DNA of 49,809 bases. Origin: DRTC01 sp964521025. GTDB taxonomy: Bacteria; Cloacimonadota; Cloacimonadia; Cloacimonadales; TCS61. A program made the position numbers and the translations under genes. Shown piece by piece: positions 25,381 through 33,649 of the stretch (within the stretch, counting starts at the first letter, position 1; the number at the start of each line of letters is the position of its first letter). The DNA is taken from NCBI GenBank assembly GCA_964521025.1, contig CAZFPK010000021.1, forward strand, positions 1-49,809, in the 5' to 3' direction. The notes beneath the pieces are model-generated. The model was given only the letters and a program-made list of their open reading frames with translations. It was not told where the DNA came from and made no database searches.

Positions 25381-25658
25381 AAAAATATATCTCGCTTGTA
25401 AAAAAGGAATATTCTCCGAGAAAAATTGTTTTATATGGTTCTTACGCACGGGGAAATTATACTGAAAACAGTGATATCGATGTTGCAGTAATCGTTGAAG
25501 AAATAAAAGGTGATTTTTTAGAATTAATTACAAGATTATATAAATTGCGTAGAAATATCGATACAAAGATCGAACCTGTTTTGCTGGAAGAAAATAAAGA
25601 TTGCAGCAGATTTTTGGAATCAATTTTGGAGTATGGGAAGGTGTTGTATAGTAGTTGA
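25350..25658 (+). CDS. MNT-type minimal nucleotidyltransferase
   Basis: 102-residue Pol-beta-like nucleotidyltransferase. The active-site pattern GSYARG-x5-SDIDVAVI is complete, with a third acidic residue likely in the later strand KIEPVLLEE. In HEPN-MNT toxin-antitoxin modules the MNT partner is the antitoxin and in studied cases AMPylates the HEPN toxin. It overlaps the HEPN gene by 31 bp, the typical coupled arrangement. It ends 21 bp from the convergent DNA methyltransferase gene. Function is inferred from family and pairing. Confidence 0.87.
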   Translation: MDKKEIDRKLKKYISLVKKEYSPRKIVLYGSYARGNYTENSDIDVAVIVEEIKGDFLELITRLYKLRRNIDTKIEPVLLEENKDCSRFLESILEYGKVLYSS

Positions 25659-25679
25659 AAGATTGTATTTTCATCTATT

Positions 25680-26939
25680 TCAATTTTCCATTATTTCAAG
25701 TTCAGATTTAATATTTGAGAATAAAAAATCATTATATATATTTTTTTTCGAATTAAAAATCTCATCAGATTGAATTTCCTTTTCATATTGATATATCATT
25801 TTATCGTTATATATATAATATTTTCTATTTGAATTATTTAAAAAATTGTCGATTGTATCAAATTTCAAATTTACATTTATTTTGTATTCTTTATTAAGGG
25901 ACTGAATAAAATTATTGAAATTGTAGTGTATATCAAGACTTTTTCTACTGATAATGAAAAGATTAACACGATTATCACCACTGTCGATTGCAAAATAGTA
26001 ACTCTTAATTTTTATGTGGTTCTTTATTTTTGCCATTAATTTTAATGAAGTTTTTATTTTTCTTAATTGATTATTTTTTAATGAAAACATATTTCTATTT
26101 TTGATTAATTTTTTTAGTTCCTTTTTTCGTTTCTCCCAAAATACATTAGCACCTTTCATAACTTCATTATAAAATTTATTTTTATAGTTTTCGTTAATAT
26201 CAAATCCAAAAGATTTTCTATTCATTTCATATGCAAGTGCTAAAACAGAACCTGAACCAGCAAATGGATCAAAAACAAGTTCATTCTCGTCAGATGAAAG
26301 ATTTATTATTCTTTCGATTAAAGGAAATGGTAAAGGACATAAATGTTTTTGATATCCATTACCCCAACCCCGAATAGGAATTTTAAATTCCCAAATATTT
26401 GAAGGAGGTTTACCTTTTGGATTATATCTTTCAGGATAAGTCATCCACCATTTTTTGTAGTCTCTGATTTCTCTTATGTTATCTATATAATATTTATAGT
26501 TATCATTTTTTGTAAAAAAAAGAATATATTCAAATTTATTTTTTAATCGTCCTTTTGAATGCCACGGCAAATTTTTTAATTTATTCCAAATAATTATATC
26601 TTTTAAAATCCAAGTTTTATCTTCATTTTCAGATAAATTATTACAAATATCGAAAGGAATTGTAAATATCTTACCATCTTTTTTAATTGTGTCTACAATC
26701 AGCCAAAGAGTAGCATCTTTTTCCGATATTTCATAACATTGTTGTAGAATGTCAGAAATTTCTAATAAGTATGTTTTATAATCTTGATTTTTTCCCAATT
26801 GGTCCTGATTATTTTCATAATTTTTTATATCATAATAGGGTGGGGAAGTAATAATTAAAGTTGGTTTTTCAATGTTATTCTCGACAAAATAACTTTTCGT
26901 TTTTTTTGAATTCAATACTTTATAAACTGGTTCAATCAT
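25680..26939 (-). CDS. Beta-class DNA methyltransferase (N4-cytosine or N6-adenine) with extra C-terminal domain
   Basis: 419-residue SAM-dependent DNA methyltransferase with beta-group motif order. The catalytic motif IV TSPPYYD comes first (residues 31-37) and SAM motif I DPFAGSG follows (224-230), then FGFDINENY. SPPY favours N4-cytosine, but N6-adenine is possible. Residues 250-419 form a Lys/Asn-rich domain with no recognised motif, possibly target recognition or contact with partners. It is the last gene of a three-gene operon; its ATG shares a base with the upstream stop (TAATG). The AT content is clearly higher than in core genes here. Confidence 0.87.
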   Translation of the reverse strand: MIEPVYKVLNSKKTKSYFVENNIEKPTLIITSPPYYDIKNYENNQDQLGKNQDYKTYLLEISDILQQCYEISEKDATLWLIVDTIKKDGKIFTIPFDICNNLSENEDKTWILKDIIIWNKLKNLPWHSKGRLKNKFEYILFFTKNDNYKYYIDNIREIRDYKKWWMTYPERYNPKGKPPSNIWEFKIPIRGWGNGYQKHLCPLPFPLIERIINLSSDENELVFDPFAGSGSVLALAYEMNRKSFGFDINENYKNKFYNEVMKGANVFWEKRKKELKKLIKNRNMFSLKNNQLRKIKTSLKLMAKIKNHIKIKSYYFAIDSGDNRVNLFIISRKSLDIHYNFNNFIQSLNKEYKINVNLKFDTIDNFLNNSNRKYYIYNDKMIYQYEKEIQSDEIFNSKKNIYNDFLFSNIKSELEIMEN

Positions 26940-27958
26940 TATATTATGCCTTCATAATATTGCGGATAATACCTGTAATATTCAATATAGTTTTTTAATT
27001 CTTCGTATTTTATTTCAAATCCTAACTTTTCAATAACTTTTTTTTCTAATTCATTCCCAATTTGTAGTTTTTCAATAGAATTTTGAAAATAGTTTAAACT
27101 TTTATCCAGCATTAATTTTTCTTTATATGTTAAAATTGGAACATCTATTTTTTTTATATCAAACTCATCTTTAAAAATGTAATCAGAGCATTTATAGACA
27201 CTATCTGGTATTTTATCATCAGAAAAGAGTCCACCAAATGTAAACATTGGAGTTCCATCTTGATATACAAATGAAAATAATTTGTTAAATTTAACTTTAT
27301 TAAATTGACCAGCATTCTTTATTATATTTACTATTAAATTCTGTATTATTTTAGGATAATTCTCATAACTAATATTTTCTTGTTTTAAAAAATCACCAGA
27401 TAAATTTGTGTTTAATTTATTCACAAAATATTCTCTGAAAGGTTTGAGTTCAAATATTCTATAACTCATATTTATATTTAGCGTGATTATATAAAAAACA
27501 TTATGCTTGCATTTCTGAGACACAATTTTTAAATCCTCTAATATACTTTCATTCAAATTGATAAAATGATTTCCTTTCATCTTTGAATGATATCTTAAAA
27601 ATTTAGAATCATAATCAAACCAGATTATAGAATTTTCTCGAATATCATTATGTAAAAGATATTCAGTAGTTTTTTTGTTATAAAATTTTATAATCTCATC
27701 ATACGGAATATTGAATTTGAACCTATTTTCACATTTTTTATCATCTAACGAAATCATTTCTGAAATACCTAAAAATTTATGAAATAATATGTAATCATAA
27801 TAGTAAATGGATCCCATCCCAATATATTGATATTTTGAAATATCTGTTTTTAAAGGTTTTTGGATTTTTTGTAAAATTTCAATGAATATTTTCCTCTCAA
27901 TTTGTTTTTTCGGTCTTAAAAAATAGTTAATTTTCTCAAAACTTGAAATTTTACACAT
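26939..27958 (-). CDS. Unknown protein of GHKL-methylase operon, Rossmann/methyltransferase-like
   Basis: 339 residues, not confidently assigned. The N-terminal part has YFLRPKKQIERKIF, then YQYIGMGSIYYYDYILFHKFLGI and MISLDD, a glycine-rich turn followed by an acidic strand end, as in SAM-binding Rossmann folds (motifs I and II), and IIWFDYDS could be the motif IV position. No SPPY or NPPY is present. The C-terminal half is helical. It overlaps the GHKL ATPase gene by 8 bp and the methyltransferase gene by 1 bp, so all three should be translated together. I recall similar 'putative O-methyltransferase' proteins beside GHKL ATPases in accessory DNA, but cannot verify that here. It could be a second methyltransferase or a degenerate SAM-binding subunit. 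Confidence 0.5.
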   Translation of the reverse strand: MCKISSFEKINYFLRPKKQIERKIFIEILQKIQKPLKTDISKYQYIGMGSIYYYDYILFHKFLGISEMISLDDKKCENRFKFNIPYDEIIKFYNKKTTEYLLHNDIRENSIIWFDYDSKFLRYHSKMKGNHFINLNESILEDLKIVSQKCKHNVFYIITLNINMSYRIFELKPFREYFVNKLNTNLSGDFLKQENISYENYPKIIQNLIVNIIKNAGQFNKVKFNKLFSFVYQDGTPMFTFGGLFSDDKIPDSVYKCSDYIFKDEFDIKKIDVPILTYKEKLMLDKSLNYFQNSIEKLQIGNELEKKVIEKLGFEIKYEELKNYIEYYRYYPQYYEGII

Positions 27959-29264
27959 TGTCTAATCCTTCATTTTCCCAAAAATAATCAAATGTCAATT
28001 GTCCTACTTTTTCATTTGATTTTATGTCATAAATTTCTTTTATAAAATCAACATCTTTTTTCACCCGTTTAAATGAAATTGTAGTTTTTCGAGGTCCTTT
28101 TGCTTTTTTAATCTTTTTTGGAGGTTGAAATTCACTTTTAAAATCAATGTTTTCCAATGAATCTGATTTAATCTCAACTTGATTACTTTCTTTAGGTTCA
28201 TAAATGGAATTCTCTTTTTCATCAACCTCTTCTTTCTCTTTTGTATATTTCTCACTTAGAAAATCAATTAAAGGTCTTGCAAAATCGCACATTTCATTAA
28301 TAAGTTTATTATAAACAAAACTCTCTGTGTTAAACATATTCTTTGATGTATTCATGGGTAATAAATTAGGATTTTTTGAATTTAAAAAAACAATTCCTCT
28401 AAATTGATTATATATTGGATGAAATTTTGGCAGATATGGTTTTTCTCCTCTCCAACCTGTATTTTTGGATATGTCATTATCAAGTATCAATCTGTCATTC
28501 ATAAAAATGTTCCAACCAGTTTTTCCTTTTTCTCTTGTCTCTTTTTTAGGTTGTATCCAACAATATAAAGTAATTTCTACATCATCATATTTGAATTCTT
28601 TCTTGATAGGTTCATAATCATCGCTGTACTCAACAAATAAAGGATATCTCTCTAACTTTTCATTATTTACGAAGAATTCTAATCCTTTACTAATAAATTT
28701 TGTATAATATTTCTGTATTGTCTTTTTTAATCCAGATTCCAAATCTGATGTAAATGATTCAGTTGTTTCTTCATTCAACATGCTTATCTCAATTTTTGTA
28801 TACGGTTTCATTTCTTCTTTCAATTTTGTTTCTGATAAATCATTGATCGGTAAAAACCAAGCATTTTCATCCTTCATCCATTTTTCATCAATAATTAACT
28901 TACAATAATTGTTACCATCATCAGTTTCAAAAGCGATGTGCTTTCCAATTTTAAAAATCGCTCTTTTGAGACCAATTCCGTATAATCCTATTGTTGGTGC
29001 ATCAGCATTATATGTTGAAATTCCAGATCTAAAAACCTGATCTTCTAAAGTCTCTTTATCAATACCTCCACAATTATCAAATATTCCAAATTTCTTTTCA
29101 TTGAAATTTATCTCTATTTGTCTTTTTTCTGAAATCTTATGCTTTATAAATGAATCTACGGAATTATCTATTAAATCTAAAATGCAATCGTGAATTGAAA
29201 TATCTCTTGTTAAAACATCAATAAACAATCTTTTTGTTGGTTGAAAGTTAACCTTTTCTGCCAT
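27951..29264 (-). CDS. GHKL-type ATPase, MutL/MORC-like, of a restriction-modification-like operon
   Basis: 437-residue GHKL ATPase. Bergerat-fold motifs are clear: N-box ILDLIDNSVDS (D30...D33-N34), G1 IFDNCGGID (D63, G66-G67) and G2 GLYGIGLKRA (G93-G98), followed by an S5-like domain with NIFMNDRLIL and GIVFLNSKNPNLLPMNTSK. Layout resembles the prokaryotic MORC/MutL-like ATPases known from restriction-modification-type gene clusters. The usual general-base Glu of the N-box (ELIDN) is Asp here (DLIDN). A Lys-rich, low-complexity linker lies near 345-400. ATG 29264 follows AGGAG; a TTG 24 nt upstream does not. First gene of the operon with the two downstream methyltransferase-like genes. It probably senses or remodels DNA using ATP. 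Confidence 0.8.
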   Translation of the reverse strand: MAEKVNFQPTKRLFIDVLTRDISIHDCILDLIDNSVDSFIKHKISEKRQIEINFNEKKFGIFDNCGGIDKETLEDQVFRSGISTYNADAPTIGLYGIGLKRAIFKIGKHIAFETDDGNNYCKLIIDEKWMKDENAWFLPINDLSETKLKEEMKPYTKIEISMLNEETTESFTSDLESGLKKTIQKYYTKFISKGLEFFVNNEKLERYPLFVEYSDDYEPIKKEFKYDDVEITLYCWIQPKKETREKGKTGWNIFMNDRLILDNDISKNTGWRGEKPYLPKFHPIYNQFRGIVFLNSKNPNLLPMNTSKNMFNTESFVYNKLINEMCDFARPLIDFLSEKYTKEKEEVDEKENSIYEPKESNQVEIKSDSLENIDFKSEFQPPKKIKKAKGPRKTTISFKRVKKDVDFIKEIYDIKSNEKVGQLTFDYFWENEGLDNV

Positions 29265-29324
29265 TTCTTCTCCTACAATTAAATGCAATTTATTTTATAA
29301 ACTAATTTGTATTGAGTTATTTTC

Positions 29325-29572
29325 AAATCAAATTTTTTCTTGAAATTCTCTCAAAAACTCCTCCACCAAATATCCTGACTTCTCCTCCGCAACTTTAAGA
29401 GTCTCAACAAAATCCTCCAAAACCTTGATCCGATAAGTTTTGGATTTTTTGAACTCTTTATCCATCCTGATCGAAATCAGATTGATCAAATGTAAAGCAT
29501 TCACAAAATCATCAAAACCTTCTTTCGAGAACCAGAGTTTGTTTTCAAATTCATTGAAATTGAGAAGGTTCT
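29325..29572 (-). pseudogene. Duplicated 3' fragment of the adjacent GH13 gene
   Basis: The minus strand encodes NLLNFNEFENKLWFSKEGFD and onward to LVEEFLREF, matching the last 76 homologous residues of the GH13 protein (about 1027-1103) at 66 of 76 positions, counted by eye. Homology continues a little past the stop codon. It has no start; a TAG lies directly before it, and its inner edge is 4 bp from the hepT stop codon. Together with the true 3' end (about 30306-30556) it forms two diverged direct repeats flanking the MntA-HepT cassette, as if the cassette had inserted with duplication of the gene end. Confidence 0.9.
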
Positions 29573-29575
29573 AAA

Positions 29576-29950
29576 TTAATCTTTCAAATCTTTCAGCATC
29601 AAATCAATCATTTCCAATAACGGTTTCAGTTTATTATCACAAACATCAAATATTGCTTCTGCATTTATATCGATATAATGATGACTGATAATATCACGCA
29701 AACCTTTAACTTTTTTCCAGTCGATTTGAGGATAGTTTGGTAATAAAGAATTATCTGTAACTTTATCCAGATTTTTCAGGCTTTCTCCAATAACGAGAAG
29801 TTGCATACAAATCGAATCGAGTTTCTCAATTCCTGCGGGTGAATCCAAAAAATCATCAACAGATTTTACCGGTTTAAATCTTTCGATTATAGTTTGTATT
29901 GCAGAACTAATTTGTTGAATAATTTCGATCGCTAATTCCTTATCAAACAT
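29576..29950 (-). CDS. hepT: HepT-like HEPN RNase toxin (DUF86 family)
   Basis: 124-residue HEPN toxin of the HepT/DUF86 type. The catalytic Rx4HxY motif is exact in GLRDIISHHYIDI (R, four residues, H, one residue, Y). HepT proteins dimerise to form an RNase active site and are silenced by polyadenylylation of the motif Tyr by MntA. ATG 29950 has GAGG 8 nt upstream; a GTG 12 nt earlier is less likely. It overlaps mntA by 8 bp and is second in the operon. All catalytic residues are kept, so it should be active. Different HEPN family from the frameshifted one at 24980. Confidence 0.9.
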   Translation of the reverse strand: MFDKELAIEIIQQISSAIQTIIERFKPVKSVDDFLDSPAGIEKLDSICMQLLVIGESLKNLDKVTDNSLLPNYPQIDWKKVKGLRDIISHHYIDINAEAIFDVCDNKLKPLLEMIDLMLKDLKD

Positions 29951-30233
29951 AAACAACCTCACGCTCGATCCTCTTCTTCAAAAATGAATTCATCCTTTCC
30001 CGGTAACTGACCACATCGACTTGAATCTGAAATTTTTCTTCGAGTTCCTGCTTAATGCCGATCAAATCGAATAAATCCTGTTTTTCTAAAACGACGACGA
30101 CATCGAGATCGCTCTTTTCTGTAAATTTATTGCGAGCATAAGAACCGAAAATTCCGATTTTTTTTACTCGATATTTCTCTCTGAAAGATGCTTTTGCTTT
30201 CCTTAAATAATTCAAAACAAGTTTTCTTTCCAT
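29943..30233 (-). CDS. mntA: MntA-like minimal nucleotidyltransferase antitoxin
   Basis: 96 residues. The Pol-beta-type active site GSYARNKFTEKSDLDVVVVL (GSx10DxD) and a further acidic strand (IQVDVVSYRE) are present. In the MntA-HepT module this enzyme uses ATP to AMPylate the toxin Tyr. ATG has GAGGA about 8 nt upstream. First gene of the pair, with an 8-bp overlap into hepT. The 86 bp before its start run back to the stop region of the GH13 gene, so its promoter must lie there or it is read from glgP-GH13. Confidence 0.9.
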   Translation of the reverse strand: MERKLVLNYLRKAKASFREKYRVKKIGIFGSYARNKFTEKSDLDVVVVLEKQDLFDLIGIKQELEEKFQIQVDVVSYRERMNSFLKKRIEREVVYV

Positions 30234-30319
30234 AATTTAATCCTCTTTCAAATCCTGATTTTGATTTCCTCTAAATCTAATTACACACTTTTATAATCAT
30301 AAAAATGAAATCAAGTTTT

Positions 30320-33300
30320 TTATTCAAACTCCCTCAAAAACTCCTCCACCAAATACCCGCTCTTCTCTTCCGCAACTTTCAAAGCACCAACAAAATCCTC
30401 CAAAACTTTAATCCGATAAGACTTCGATTTCGCAAAACTTTTATCCATCCTGATTGCAATTAGATTAATCAAATGTAGAGAATTCACAAAATCATCAAAA
30501 CCTTCTTTAGAGAACCAGAGTTTGTTATCATATTCATTGAAATTGAGAAGTTTCCGAACATCTTTATCGGCAAAAAGTTGGAGAATAATTTGAGTAAAAT
30601 CTTTTTTCTTTAAATTTTCCCACAAATTGCTGTGTTTTATGGAAATCTTTAAAAGTCCGAGAAAATCCTCATCATTTATCACAATTAATTCCCTGATGGA
30701 TTTTTTGATTTCGTCTCCGAGCAGCAATTCATCAAGCCAGTTTGCACTTATCGTTTCAGGATTTTCAGATGTGTTCAGTTTCCCGAGTTTATGCAGTAAT
30801 AACCAGGAAATGACGAGATAGTCATAAAATTCTTCTCTCTCAAAATCGTCGATCTCATACCGGATCTTGTCATTCAGAAGCAGATCGAGATCGAGTAAGA
30901 TCTCACTAACTAGTTCTTCAATATTGCCTTTATTTCCGGTATAATCGTTCAGTTTCGTGATGAAATCCAGCAATTCCGGTTTGTAATATTCGAAGAGGAA
31001 AAGTTCGTATTCTTTAGAGCGGATTTTGCGGAGCGTATTTATCTTGCGTAGATTTTGCGGAGAGAAAACTTTGACGAAAGGCTCGAGCACAGAAAGTAAA
31101 CTCACCTTTTTCAAAGCTACCCGGATATCCGAAACTCCTCCACCTTGCAGATAGATTGCCAATTTCTGAAATCTCTTTTCCTGATCATCCTCGACTTCAT
31201 AAAAATCGAGATAAACATTGTATTTAAAAGCTCCCAGATCCTGGAAAAGACCTTTCTCAAAAATCTCTCCGGAGTTGCGAATGTATTCCAAACCATCGAT
31301 GAAATTCCTGAAGATCAGATAGAAATTCTCATCATTATGAAGATGAAATGCTTCACCGATATTCTTGCGGTTCCATTTTCCATTATCAGCAGTTGAAGCC
31401 CAATTGATCCAACCGGAAGTTTGTTCAAATTTATTATTATAAACGACCAGCGATCGTTCTTCATTATTTTCGTTGGAAAAAGCAAAAACATTCTCATTTG
31501 TAGTTCCTGACTCCGTCAGGAAATCAAAAAGTAAAAAATTCCGAACTTCCGAAAATAAATATCTCTTCGTTAAAAGCGGAAAAATTTCTTTTTCGTGTCT
31601 ATGAACAAGATTTTTATCAGCAGTTTCACTCCATTTTGCGCGCGCATATTCCATCCCGTATTTTTCGGAAAAACCTTCGATCTGTCCGTGTGCGAACATC
31701 GGAAGTCCCGGCATAGTTGCCATCAAAATGCTGATCCCGAAATATTTATCGTCCTTCCCAAATTGAGAAATAGCAGTTTCCTCGTCGGGATTACTCATAA
31801 AATTAACGAATCTTTTCAGGATTTCCGGATTGAATTCCAGCACATTAAAGATCGATTTGCGGTAGTTAGCGTTTTCCTCGTTTTTGAGCATATTCATAAA
31901 CGCACTATTATAAACGCGATGCATGCCGAGAGTGCGCACGAAATATCCTTCCATCATCCAGAATGCTTCCGCCAGCAGCAAAGTATGCGGAACTTCTTCA
32001 TTGATGCGATCCACAACTTCCCGCCAGAATTCTTTTGGAAAAACTTTATCGAATTGCTGTTTGGATAATCCGTATTCTGCTCTGGTTGGGATATCACCTC
32101 CGCTTCCGGGCGCAGGAAACCATAATCGCTGGAAATGTTTTTTGGCAAGAGTCATTGCCGCATCGAAACGGATGATCGGGAACTTTTTAGCGATTGTGAC
32201 GATTTGCTCGATAACTGCTTCCCGAACTTGCGGCAGCAGGTAATTCAGTTGAGCCGTATCATTCCAGGGAAAACTGGTGCCGTCATTTCCATGATAAACA
32301 TACTTCGTTTGATTATTCCTTCTATTGTAAAGTTTGAAGACAACTGCGGCGTCGGTTTTATCATAATAATGGTCTTCGATTTGAACTACGAAATCAGGAT
32401 GATCGGAAAGATTTTCTCCATTGAATGAATAAACAGGAAAAGGAGAATGTTCGAGATGGAGAAACCATTCTGGATGCTCGAAAATCCAATCCGAATCGAT
32501 TCCGGTATGATTGGGAACCATATCACAACCGATGCGGATATTGAATTTCCAGGCTTTTCGCTTCAGGTTTTCCAATGCTTCTTCTCCCCCCAGATTTGCG
32601 GCAACATTGTAATTCTTGATGGAATAAGCAGAAGAAATCGCATCATAATTTCCGGAAATATGTTTGATCTTTTTAGAAGCCGGACTTCTTTCCCATAAAC
32701 CGATCAGCCATAAACCGCTGAATCCTCGTTCCGCAAGCAACTGCAATTCCGCATCCGGAATTTCATCCAGCCGGGAAATATTCTTTTCATATTTTTTGCT
32801 CAATTGATCCAGCCAGACAAAAGTGTTTTTGGCGATCAAAACCAGGTTCGGCATCCAATCTTTATCCTGCGTGAATTTTTCATATTCTTCCTCGCTGCCG
32901 AATTCATAAATGGAAGTCGGTCCCGGTCCGGGCAAACCGAATTTCTGTTCTTCTTTCAGCAGATCCAATCCTTGCAATAAGCCCAACAACTCGTCGCCAA
33001 GCAGCGAACTCCAGTTATTCTTGATATATTCCAATTGTCCTTGAATAGAATGCGGAGATTCTTCCATCGGTTTTTGGAGAAGAATAAAGAGGTTCAGTTC
33101 ATCGGGTCCGAAAAATGGTTTTCGTTCGCAAAAAAGGATCAAATAATCCATTATTTGTGAGTATATGGAATTTTCCGATAAAACGGGATCATCAAAAAAT
33201 TCTTTGTAATTCGATATTGCGGGATTCTGATTTAAAAGAGAATTAATGGTAAGTTCGATCAAAATATTTTCGTTAGATGTTTCGGAAATCCCGAAACTTC

Positions 33301-33634
33301 CGGAAAAATCTTTAAACAATTCCTGCAATCCCGAATCCGGAATTTTTTTCGTTAAATATCGATGTGCTTCCACAAAAACCAGGTTCGACTTTTCCAGTTG
33401 ATACTTTTTGATGACATATCGAAAAATTCTGTCGAGCAGCAGAATTCCATTCAATTCACCGGCTTTTATTGCTTTGGATGGATTTAAAATGATGTCTCTT
33501 TTTTTGTTTATTTCCTGAACAAGTTTTCGTAATGTTCGAAAATTCGGGAGGGAAAAATTTCCTGAACTATCGAAATTAAATTTTTCAAATTTGTATTTTT
33601 GCCGGGCTTGTTTGGTGATCAGCATTTTTACCAT
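30320..33634 (-). CDS. Alpha-amylase family (GH13) protein with long flanking domains
   Basis: 1104-residue GH13 protein acting on alpha-1,4-glucans. The (beta/alpha)8 core lies at about 295-720, with region I DMVPNHTG, region II IIRFDAAMTLA (nucleophile D491), region III LLLAEAFWMM (acid/base E556) and region IV SNPDEETA (D617). In region IV the usual His-Asp (HD) is Pro-Asp. HGQIEGFSEKYGMEY follows. Helical domains of about 290 residues before and 380 after the core have no recognised match. No signal peptide, so cytosolic glycogen or maltodextrin processing is likely, 15 nt downstream of glgP on the same strand. No clear ribosome site; translation may be coupled to glgP. Its 3' end is duplicated at 29325-29572. 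Confidence 0.85.
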   Translation of the reverse strand: MVKMLITKQARQKYKFEKFNFDSSGNFSLPNFRTLRKLVQEINKKRDIILNPSKAIKAGELNGILLLDRIFRYVIKKYQLEKSNLVFVEAHRYLTKKIPDSGLQELFKDFSGSFGISETSNENILIELTINSLLNQNPAISNYKEFFDDPVLSENSIYSQIMDYLILFCERKPFFGPDELNLFILLQKPMEESPHSIQGQLEYIKNNWSSLLGDELLGLLQGLDLLKEEQKFGLPGPGPTSIYEFGSEEEYEKFTQDKDWMPNLVLIAKNTFVWLDQLSKKYEKNISRLDEIPDAELQLLAERGFSGLWLIGLWERSPASKKIKHISGNYDAISSAYSIKNYNVAANLGGEEALENLKRKAWKFNIRIGCDMVPNHTGIDSDWIFEHPEWFLHLEHSPFPVYSFNGENLSDHPDFVVQIEDHYYDKTDAAVVFKLYNRRNNQTKYVYHGNDGTSFPWNDTAQLNYLLPQVREAVIEQIVTIAKKFPIIRFDAAMTLAKKHFQRLWFPAPGSGGDIPTRAEYGLSKQQFDKVFPKEFWREVVDRINEEVPHTLLLAEAFWMMEGYFVRTLGMHRVYNSAFMNMLKNEENANYRKSIFNVLEFNPEILKRFVNFMSNPDEETAISQFGKDDKYFGISILMATMPGLPMFAHGQIEGFSEKYGMEYARAKWSETADKNLVHRHEKEIFPLLTKRYLFSEVRNFLLFDFLTESGTTNENVFAFSNENNEERSLVVYNNKFEQTSGWINWASTADNGKWNRKNIGEAFHLHNDENFYLIFRNFIDGLEYIRNSGEIFEKGLFQDLGAFKYNVYLDFYEVEDDQEKRFQKLAIYLQGGGVSDIRVALKKVSLLSVLEPFVKVFSPQNLRKINTLRKIRSKEYELFLFEYYKPELLDFITKLNDYTGNKGNIEELVSEILLDLDLLLNDKIRYEIDDFEREEFYDYLVISWLLLHKLGKLNTSENPETISANWLDELLLGDEIKKSIRELIVINDEDFLGLLKISIKHSNLWENLKKKDFTQIILQLFADKDVRKLLNFNEYDNKLWFSKEGFDDFVNSLHLINLIAIRMDKSFAKSKSYRIKVLEDFVGALKVAEEKSGYLVEEFLREFE

Positions 33635-33649
33635 AAAAATAGTTCTGTT

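Noticed and set aside
20351..26939. HARE-HTH nuclease and the DNA methyltransferase as one restriction-modification pair
   Set aside because: They are separated by the whole fur-znu operon and the HEPN/MNT pair, and the methylase is tightly coupled to the GHKL operon.
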